From Paratrimastix pyriformis (taxonomy: Eukaryota; Preaxostyla; Paratrimastigidae): a stretch of DNA of 20,000 nt. Below, piece after piece: positions 10,571 through 19,100 of this stretch; the stretch's first letter is position 1; every line of letters starts with the position of its first letter. The DNA is taken from positions 147,501 to 167,500 of the forward strand of contig JAPMOS010000031.1 of assembly GCA_027972325.1 (NCBI GenBank). Reading direction: 5' to 3'. Both the position numbers and the translations under genes were made by a program. The notes under the pieces were generated by a model, which worked only from the letters and a program-made list of their open reading frames with translations, was not told the DNA's origin and searched no databases.

Positions 10571-10740
10571 AGGCCCAATGTTCGTCTGAATTTGGCCACC
10601 ACCGCTATTTTTCTTCCCCTTTTTCGGTCGTTGGTTGATGGATGACGACAATTTCTTCTCTTCGCCGCCCCATGTCTGCCCACCTACCCACCTACTACCC
10701 ACCCCCACCCTCCGCTCCTCCACACATGACGCTGCTCTGC
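10295..10740. other. Convergent spacer with long poly-C tracts
   Basis: The SH3 gene stops at 10294 and MRNIP, on the other strand, stops at 10741. Between them are pyrimidine-rich DNA and three C runs: about 15 C at 10335-10349, about 12 near 10375, and about 31 at 10538-10568. I see no convincing gene. Polyadenylation signals for both genes should lie here, but I cannot pick one confidently. Confidence 0.7.
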
Positions 10741-11427
10741 TCATTGTTCGGATGACGCCAGATCGGAAAACTCCGCCCACTGTCCGCCGCCCCGGGGTGA
10801 GGATGGCGGCTGGAACCGCCTCGCGGGAGGAGAGGCGAAGGAATGTGGTGATGAGGTGAGTGGTGGTCTTACAGGCGGTTGGGCGGACTCCTCGTCATCA
10901 ATCTCGGCTTCTTTGTCTGCGCGGTCGACCTGCCCCCGGGGAGAGTCATCCGCCGGGTCTGGCGAGGGGCTTCGAGGGTTTTGTGGTGGCTGTCGCCGCT
11001 GGGAGAGTCGAGAATATCGGAGGGAGGTCTTAGGTGGTTGTGGGGCATCTTCGAATTCGCCCTCCGGGTTCCGGATCAAAAGTGATGGAATTTGGACATG
11101 ATCACGGCAGGGTGAGGCTGAACGTCCTCGTTTGGGGGCATCTGTATCTGCGTCATCAATGGATTGCCGAGATGGACGTTTCTTTCGGGTTTGACCACCC
11201 TCGTCGTCGGCCTTTTCGGCAACCTCATCTGAAGAGGGAGTGGGCATCAAGCCCAGCTCGCCTTTCTTGAGGTTGAGACTCTGGACAATTGGACGAAGGT
11301 CCTTTGCCTGTGTGCTACTCGCGTGAACTCTGCGAAGGGACTGCGGGGCCTGACACACTTTGCATTTGAATTTCAGTTTTTGGTTCTGGTGTGTGAACAA
11401 CGCGAATGAGCCGCAGGAATGCAACAT
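10741..11427 (-). CDS. MRNIP: MRN complex-interacting protein (MRNIP-like)
   Basis: A single exon of 228 aa. In animals MRNIP binds the MRE11-RAD50-NBS1 complex and supports double-strand-break signalling and fork protection in the nucleus. The N-terminus has the family's Zn-finger-like pattern: CGSFALFTHQ, then FKCKVCQAPQSLRRVHASS, then DLRPIVQSLNLKKGEL (compare the human CxxC..FQ..Q, CxxCgekQS and C.R..VQ.LN). The middle is charged and disordered, with basic patches such as RKKRPSRQS suiting a nuclear protein. Near the C-terminus GGQWAEFSD matches the family's SKWAQF motif, so the gene looks complete. The first metal-ligand pair appears as His-x-Cys rather than two Cys, so zinc binding may be altered or a short upstream exon may be missing. 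It is head to head with RTRAF, 151 bp between start codons. The 5' third has lower GC than the rest. Confidence 0.78.
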   Translation of the reverse strand: MLHSCGSFALFTHQNQKLKFKCKVCQAPQSLRRVHASSTQAKDLRPIVQSLNLKKGELGLMPTPSSDEVAEKADDEGGQTRKKRPSRQSIDDADTDAPKRGRSASPCRDHVQIPSLLIRNPEGEFEDAPQPPKTSLRYSRLSQRRQPPQNPRSPSPDPADDSPRGQVDRADKEAEIDDEESAQPPVRPPLTSSPHSFASPPARRFQPPSSPRGGGQWAEFSDLASSEQ

Positions 11428-11578
11428 CAATCAGACTTCTTGAATGACTTGGAACATCCCGCATGAAAAGCAAGAGACCACCAGAAACTGCTTCCCGGAC
11501 ATCTCTTTGACACAAGAAAGTGAGACGATCACGCGGGGGTCATCCAACTCTGTGCAGGCGCTCCGTTCGTGTGCGCAG
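11428..11578. promoter_or_regulatory. Divergent promoter between MRNIP and RTRAF
   Basis: The two start codons face away from each other across 151 bp, nearly the same gap as in the acid phosphatase/SH3 pair. The region is repeat-free. It includes GGCGCTCCG about 20 bp before the RTRAF start. An in-frame ATG at 11444 would extend RTRAF by 45 residues, but family alignment favours the start at 11579. No TATA box is evident. Confidence 0.55.
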
Positions 11579-12620
11579 ATGGACCTTCAACGCAAACTCC
11601 GCGTCCTGGAATACCCGGCCTTGGAGGGATTCAACGTTACTGATTTTAGTTGCCTCCAACTTCTTGTGAATTGGCTGGTCTGCTTGCGATTTTCAAATGC
11701 GGCACCATCATATTTGCTGGTTGCCCAGGAGGACTCCAAAATTCGCTTCTACCCAATCGATCAACGAGGTGGATTTAAAACAGAAGACAAGTGGTGGGAC
11801 ACTCTGAGCAAATACCTCACAGATCTTGAATGTCCGCATGCCCATTGCATTTCCGCACCACAGGATCACTGTCCGGAGGTGATCAGTTGGCTGTCTGTGC
11901 AAGTGCCACGACACGTTTTTGTGGGATGTCGTTCATTTTTTTAGTCTTTCCACTGCCATCTCCTTGGAGTACAATGACAACGCGGCCGAGCTGAACGCTC
12001 GTTCGGCGGCCAACACACCCGCCGCTTCGGCCGAGGATGAGTCGATATCGCCCGGGTTTTTGGAGGCTCTGCATTCATTTGCAGATCTTTTGCACATTCC
12101 ACACACCGGCGATGTGCTGGGTCTTCTTCAGTCCATCAAAACTGAAATTGCCCGGCACGTCGAGCTTCCCCCGGAGAGGTTGGCCCGCACGGCGCACCTC
12201 CACCTGGCGGAACTGTACAAATCCAAGGCCTTTGTGGAGAACCTGCTCACGGGGAAACTGGAGAGCGGCATTCGAACAGGTCTCCATCCCCCCCTTCCCC
12301 CTCGCCTTCCTCTCCCCATCCCAGCCACATCCTCGACAACACAGACAGTGTTGCGACGCACACACAGATACGCACACTTCCTTGTCGATTCCTCTGCTTT
12401 ACACACCCGCTTCCCCCGCTCCCCCCCCCCCCCCCCCCCCCCCGCCTCATCCACCACCCCAGGGGACACCCACCTCGACACAGCGGCGGCCCTCCTCAGG
12501 CTGCTCTACATCCGCCAGCTGCGCGAGCAACAGACCCGCGTCAACAACTGCCTGGCCACCCTGCAGGACGCCACGGCCCAGCCGAAGGTGGATGCCTCCC
12601 TGGGGAAGGTAGGCTATTAG
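11579..12620 (+). CDS. RTRAF: RTRAF/hCLE, RNA transcription, translation and transport factor
   Basis: Exons 11579-11677, 11729-11892, 11945-12279 and 12463-12620 give 251 aa (human 244). RTRAF belongs to the tRNA-splicing ligase complex with RTCB, DDX1 and FAM98B and binds RNA polymerase II. Visible matches: MDLQRKLRVLEYPALEGFN at the start, VNWLEDSKIRFYPIDQRG across intron 1, SWLLSTAISLEYNDNAAE across intron 2, ALHSFADLLHIP, then IRTGDTHLDTAAALLRLLYI across intron 3, LREQQTRVNN, and the near-invariant end LGKVGY (human LGKVGR). All three junctions restore human-like sequence with consistent phase. Introns are 51, 52 and 183 bp; the third holds a 23-base C run. Donors are GTCTGC, GTCTGT and GTCTCC. 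GC at third positions rises from exon 1 to exon 4. Confidence 0.95.
12280..12462 (+). repeat. RTRAF intron 3 with poly-C tract
   Basis: This intron has donor GTCTCC and acceptor ACCCCAG, is pyrimidine-rich throughout, and contains an uninterrupted run of 23 C at 12421-12443 just upstream of the acceptor, where a polypyrimidine tract is expected. Confidence 0.85.
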
Positions 12621-13148
12621 CACGGACGGCACAAGGGCTCATTCGATGGCGGAGGAGATGATGGCCGGGTGATGGGCGAGAGGCCCAACGCAAGAGCCGA
12701 TTGAAAAGACGCAGGGGAGCGGGTTTGTCTCAGCAGAAACGAGTCCCGATGGCTGGGTCGTCAGCTCCTGGGGATGACGTCGATGTCACCATACTCTCAC
12801 CCCGAATACAGAGGAGTCTATTCCAGCGCCTTGGGCCTTGGGCTGGGGGAAGCAGGTGGCGATGATGAGCAGTGGTCCCCCCCCCCCCCCCCCCCCCCCC
12901 ATTGGCGAAGTTCGGAATGAGGTGGTCGTTGATAAAAAATCTCGGAATGACCTGTGTCCTTCTTCTTCTTCTTCGTGCGTTGACAAAAAAGTGCATTTTA
13001 GGACGATGTTGAGGTTCTCATGTCCGACCCTCCGTTGACCTTCCCCGTCGCTCTCTAACGCATTCAAAGCAAAAAGCAAATGCCCCGCGGGCTGATCTGC
13101 GAAGCTTACGGTGGCGGCACACATTTGAAAATTTGAAAGCCACCCCCA
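12621..13148. other. Spacer after RTRAF with a 24-base C run
   Basis: I see no convincing gene. A 24-base C run lies at 12877-12900 and a short CTT run at about 12959-12973. GC falls from left to right. The minus-strand frames crossing this stretch are broken up and resemble nothing known to me. It may be the 3' region of a minus-strand gene starting further right. Confidence 0.5.
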
Positions 13149-13539
13149 TCATCGGAAGAGCCCCGTGGTTTGGGAGGCACTCATTCTCTTTGATTTGATG
13201 ATGTTCAACTGCGACTGCCGCGACGTTGGTTTGTCCTTTTTGTGCTCAGGGACGGGATTTTTTTTTAAAAAAATATCTTTAGACGAGGATCTCCTCTCTT
13301 TCGATTTGGACGGAATCGATCTGGCACGGCCTCCGAAGTGGGTTACCGCCAAAAAGCCATGGGACGAACACCTGGTTTTGCTGTTGATGCCAACCAATGA
13401 CCAATCGATCACTCTCTTGCATATGTTTTCCCAACATCATGGCTTCATCTATGGTGATTTTCGATTCCGGTTTCTCTGGGCTCATCGTCGGCCCATTGGC
13501 GGTGCTGGTGACAAATTTTTGGCTGTGTGTTTCGAGCAT
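13149..13539 (-). CDS. Tentative small lysine/serine-rich protein, two exons
   Basis: A minus-strand model, exons 13539-13370 and 13320-13149, would encode 113 aa. The 49-bp intron (GTTCGT...GTGCCAG) has the size and donor type of other introns here. Exon 1 contains PEKPESKITIDEAMMLGKHM and QESDRLVIGWHQQQNQ. Exon 2 is basic (SKSKERRSSSKDIFLKK) and ends MSASQTTGLFR. No family is recognised. The plus strand is also open across the whole stretch (about 13165-13692), so the strand is uncertain. The alternation of gene directions in the window predicts a minus gene facing RTRAF, which weakly favours this model. The composition is moderate in GC, like the 5' ends of the other genes. Confidence 0.28.
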
Positions 13540-14423
13540 GTTTTCTGTGGCTCACAACAGTCTGCGCTTACGGAAGTTGGTCACTCTCAAACCGGCGAGA
13601 AATGCCACAACTGCGGCCCTCTCTCCATTGCCGAGTTGGTACGTCCTGCCCCCGCTCCTCCCGGGTTTTCTATCCAAGCGCTTCTTCGTTGATTGATTCT
13701 TCCATGTTCGGATCTCTGCTGTTCTGTTCTGTTCTCTGAGTCCTTTATTGCTGCCGTTTTGTTCGACTGTCTTGCCTTTTGGCAAAAAACCCAGTTTTTT
13801 CCTTCATCTTTCACCTCCTCATCTCTGACATCCTTATCCCATTTTCCGTTGTGCGCGTTCTCCTCATTTTTTCTTGGATATGATTTCTTTTGTCACGGCG
13901 CAGTGGCACGAACGTGTCACCACGATGATGCCTCACCCCCACCACCCGTGAAGGGGCTTGGGGCTTTTTGTTCGGCGGTTCGGCACTGTTTGTTTTTTTT
14001 TCGCTCTTCTTCTGATCAGTGCCTCTTCTTGTCTTCTCTCCTTCTCTACCCTTCTTGTTCTTGATGCTCTCAGGCGAGTGGCGCGGGGGAACCCCTCTCG
14101 CGCTCGCACGCACGACGACAACTCTCCCCCTTCTTCGTCAATCTCATTTGTGCGCGTCGTGCGTTCCGTGGCGATGTGATTGCTTGATTGTTTTTTTTCA
14201 TTATTTTGGTCGACCATCCCGTCACCAACATCCTCCCCTTCTCCACTCCTTATCCCCTCAAATCCTCTCTTTTTTTTCCCCTGCCCTCGCAAGAGCGCAA
14301 TCCCGATATGGGGAACAAAATGCAATCGATATTGCACCCAAAGCCAACTCCACACATTCGAGACAAGAGGGAAAAGACCCGGGGTTGCGACAAGGCTTAT
14401 TTGCTGCTGTTCGTGGTCGGTCG
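13540..14423. other. Pyrimidine-rich stretch without a confident gene
   Basis: The plus strand is strongly T- and C-rich (runs such as CTTTTTTTTTCGC and CTCTTTTTTTTCCCC), so purine-rich minus-strand frames appear open but look like composition artefacts. Plausible acceptors (GGCGCAG at 13904, TGCTCTCAG near 14063) could belong to a plus-strand gene or 5' leader, but no conserved protein segment is seen. The right edge is the stop codon of the CNNM gene at 14424. Confidence 0.45.
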
Positions 14424-16108
14424 TTAATCGTCGGCATCACCCTCACTTCGCCAACTCCACCCCCCGTCGGCCGCCTCCAGAGCGCTGCCCCTATGGCGCC
14501 GCGACCGCAGGGAGGCCGAGGCTGCAGCACCCCGGGGTTGATACCGCTGATGCCGCGGTGGCGGTTTCTCGGCAGCAGCGGTGGCGGCACACCACAGGGC
14601 CGGTGATGCCACCAGGCCGCTATCACCGGCGGATGGCTCCGGGGTCTGATCCACATCGGTGCCGAGGAGGGTCAGGAGGCTGGCCGGGGGGGTGAAGACC
14701 AAGGGGATGGGGGAGGTGGGGACGATGGTGGAGAGAACCGGGGTGGGAGCAGTGCTGGCCAAGGCGGATGTCGGGAGGCCCGTGGCGGCTTGGGTGGGAG
14801 CGACGGTGGTGGTTCCAACCGGGGCTGTGTGGGTCGCGGTAGCGGTGGCGGTGGCCGGGGGCGCCGCCCGGTCGGGGAAGCGGAGCGGCGGCATCGGACA
14901 GGCTCCGCCTTCTGAGTCCGTGGTGGCGGCGGTGGCAGTGGCAGTGGCCTGGGAATGACTGAGCGGTCGGCGGCTGGGGGTGGGTGGGTGGGTGGTGATG
15001 AGACGTGATGGGGTGGAGTGGCGGATGGTACCCCCCAATGTGGCGATTGCCCCCCCCCCCCCCCCAATGTGGATTGTAGATGGTACCCCCCCAATGTGGT
15101 GGCTGGTGCCAGTCGGCTGCTGGGGCTGGGACTGGGGCTCTTGCGGGCAGCGGTGGCGCCGCTGTTCCCCCAGGTGATGCGTGAGGTCCCCCCCTGCCAG
15201 CTCCTTGCGGTGTGGTGTGGTGGCCCTCCCCTCCCTCCCCCTCCCTCTCCCCCTCCTCCTCCCTCCTCCCTCCTCCTCCCCTCCTCCCTCCCTCCCTCCC
15301 CTCCCCTCCCTCCCTCCCCTCCCTCCCTCCTCCCTCCCTCCTCCCCCACCCGAAGTGGTGATGGATGGCGATATGGGGAGTGGCAGACATACAGCCGGAA
15401 GGGGGGGGGGGGCTGGTACCCCGGGGATGGCGACATGGGAGTGGCAGACATACAGCCGGAAGGGGGTGGGGGTGGGCAGACCCCACGATGCCGGACATGC
15501 GAAGGGCATGCCGATATGCCCGGTGGGGCAGCCGGACGAAGACCAGCGGGTCGGGTTGGGACACCCAGCCCGGGTGGGGGGCCGGCTGGCCGGCGGGCAG
15601 GGTGAGCATGTGGTCGGCCAGCGGGAGAACAGCGGTGGCCAGAGGGGCTGAGGGGCCGGCTGGGCGGGTGGGTGGTGGTGGGGAAGGATGATGGGGATGA
15701 AAGGGATGATGACGATTTGAGGATGGTGATGAAAATGATGACTGGATGATGACTGGATGACGATGACGATGATTGGACGATTGAAAGCTTTCAGCCTCCC
15801 TCACCATATCAGCCCAATACAAAACAGCGTTCATCATCCGCAGACCATCCTCGCCGCCGGCGGGCGGCCCCTCCAGCAAGCACAGCTGGGCAGTGGCCTG
15901 GGCCAGGGTGGCGGTCGGGTCGAGGTGGCGCAGCACTTCGGGGGCGAGGATATCACCCGGGCCCAGCAGGCGGGTCTGGGTCTGGCCCTGGGCAACGTCC
16001 CGCATGCCGAGCTGGTGGGAAGACGAGGGATGATGGGGGGGAGTGGTGGGTGATGGTGCCGGTGACGGTGCCGGTGATGGTGCCGGTGCCGGTGCCGGTG
16101 ACGGTGAC

Positions 16109-16178
<70 letters not shown>

Positions 16179-19100
16179 TTGTTGTTGTTGTTGTTGACCA
16201 GGTTGATGCTGCTGATTGGGTGAACGGTGATGACGCAACGATGATGATTGGATGCCGGTGGCGTTGGTGACGAGGACTGGATGATGCCAACCGGCAGACC
16301 CGCACGTGGCCGCTCAGCAGGACGGTGCACTCGGGAGCCGGCTCGCCCTGCAGCATCAGAAAGCTCTCCGGCAGTTCGGCCAGATGTCGACAGAGCTCCG
16401 GTGATAGCCACGTGGTGGTGTTGGCCGGGGCAGTGAGACATGGGACAGGAGGGTTAGCCACCGCCACCAGGGGTTCGGTGGAGGCTGGTACCCCGGTCAT
16501 AGTGGCTGGTACCCCGGTCATAGTGGCTGGTACCTCAGTCATGGAGGCTGGTACCCCGGTTATGGTGGATATGGATGGGACCTCGGTTATCGTGGCTGGT
16601 ACCCCGGTGGTGGCGACCATCCCGGTGTCCGTGGTGGTGGATATCCCCCCGGTGGTGGCGTTGATCACGGGGCCGGCCAGGGGCGGTGGTGGAGTCAAGG
16701 CCACCAGCGCCTGCTGGGAGCCGGCCGGCTGCTGGTGAGGATGCTGTTTCTGCTGGGCCAGACAGAGCGGGTCGAGGACGTAGAGGGGCGCCCGGGACAG
16801 CAGGGCATGCAGGCAGGGGTCCGTCAGGAGCCCCGGGCCGAAGCTGTCGGGCAGCCGACGACGCAGCCAGCAGGACAGCAGCGAGACCTGTTTGGGGGGA
16901 TGGTGGAAAGATCGGAGGCGAGTTCTCGGCGCATCATCATCATCATCATCCAATCATCATCATCATTATCCAATCATCATCCAATCATCATCATCATCAG
17001 CAGCAGCAGGACAGCAGCGAGACCTGTTTGGGGGATGGTGATGGGGGGGGGGGGGGGGGGGGGCGGGGGTGGAGAATAGCGTGCTGACTCTGTCGCCTAT
17101 TCACACCCGCTTCTCCAACCGCCGGGCCACCCCAGCCCTTCTTCCCCTCAGCAGCATCCTCAACCGCCGGCTCAGCCGACCAGCCAATCATCGCCATCAT
17201 CGCCATCAACGTCATCATTCGTCATCATCATCCAACGATCATCATCATCCAAGAACCACCCACTCATCACCCCCACGGACCAGCTCGGGGCTCATCGGGG
17301 CGGCCCGCACCCAGTGACGCCGCGAGCGCAACACGTCACGGGCGCTGTGCGAGGCACCCCGCTCGACGGCCTGCTGGCGCCGCTCGGCATCGACTGGAGG
17401 GCGTGGACACGTAGGTGGGGGTGCGGGGCAGAAGGGATGTGTGAGAACACGATGGGGTCATCATCAACCAATCATCATTATCATCAGCACCTCATCATCA
17501 TCATCATCATCAACACCAACATCAACAACATCATCATCATCATCAACAACAACAACAACAACAACAAAAACAAACAGACCGTACTGGTCGGACTCATCAA
17601 TAATCTCATCCTGCAGCAGGGCCTCCAGACAGTCCTCCAGGGTGATGACACCGACCGTCTCGTAGCTGGGATCACGGGCGGGGTCGTCCCCGTTGACCCG
17701 GTCCACCAGCGCCAGGTGGCCATGGCGGCCCGACTGGGGGATGAGATTGGCGATGATTGCGTGAATGATTGGATTGATGATGCCGCTGATGATGACTTGG
17801 GTGATGTTGACTGTGGGTGATGATGACTTGGGTGATAAAATTTTCAAAGAGTTTGAAATTCTGGTCCACGTCATTGGAGAATTCTGTGCGCGCCACCTGT
17901 CCAAATGCGACAATGATGCCCTTGCGGTCGGTGATGATGACTTGGGTGATGATGACTTGGGTGATGACGACTTGGGTGATGATGACTTGGGTGATGATGA
18001 CTTGGGTGATGACGACTTGGGTGATGACGACTTGGGTGATGACGACTTGGGTGATGACGACTTGGGTGATGATGACTTGGGTGATGACTTGGGTGATGAT
18101 GACTGGGTGATGATGACTTGGGTGATGATGACTTGGGTGATGATGACTTGGGTGATGATGACTTGGGTGATGATGCCGGTGATGCTGATGATGACTGGGT
18201 GATGAGATGATGATGATGACTGGGTGATGATGATTGGATGCTGATGCTACTGCGGACCTTGAACTCGGCCAGAACTTCATCCAGCCGCTGGGTTGTGGTC
18301 ACGTGCAGCGCCGGCCGGCCGAAGAAATGGAAGATTTCGGCCACCGAGAGACGCGCCTGGTGTGTGTGTGTGTGTGGGATGATGACAATGCTGCTGCTGT
18401 GGTGATGCTGTGTGAGGGCGGTGATGATGATTGGATGATGATGATGGTGATGATGATTGCGTGATGTGATGGATTCGGAGGCAATGGTCAGGAGTCGTGG
18501 TGAGGTCGCCCAGACCTCGGGGTCGAGCAGGATGATGAGGTCCTTGACCACCAGGAACCCGATCGTACTGATGATGATGATGATTGGATGGTGACGATTG
18601 GACGATGACGATGATGGTGCTGGTGGTGTGATGGTGGTGACGATGACGGGATGAGCATCGAATGATGAAGATCGGAGGACGGTGATGAGGCTGGATCAGA
18701 GCGGGGGCAAGGTAGTAGGGGTCGACCAGACCTCGGGGTCGAGCAGGATGAGGTCCTTGACCACCAGGAACCCGATCATGTTGCTCCGGGGGCCGTGATA
18801 CACCGGGATGCGGCTATGACCCGTCTCAAACACCCGCTCGCGGGTCTCAAAATCGAAAATGCTCGCATCCTATTTCCCAGGGAACAGCAGCGGGGGCGGA
18901 TGAACGGGAAGACGGAATGAGTGAGAGAGTTCTTTGACGATGCCACGACCGGGCATCCAAAAACAACAAAAACAAAGGTGGGGATGGCCGCCGCCGGCTG
19001 AGGCCTGTGTGTGTGTGTGTGTGTGTGTGTGGGGGGGCGTGTGGTGTTTGTGATGGTTTTTTTTTTTCTGATTCCGTTTGTTTCTGTGGTGCGTTTGATC

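Noticed and set aside
11444-11578. N-terminal extension of RTRAF from the in-frame ATG at 11444
   Set aside because: The extra 45 residues have no family counterpart, and the start at 11579 aligns with the human N-terminus; the stretch also serves as the divergent promoter.
17070-17180. Extra CNNM exon between exons 7 and 8
   Set aside because: Open on the minus strand but without similarity to the family, and exons 7 and 8 join in phase (AAPMSPEL to VSLLSCWLRRRLPD) as in other CNNM proteins.
17931-18174. CRISPR-like regular array
   Set aside because: The unit is 15 bp, directly tandem, with no unique spacers, inside a eukaryotic intron: a minisatellite.
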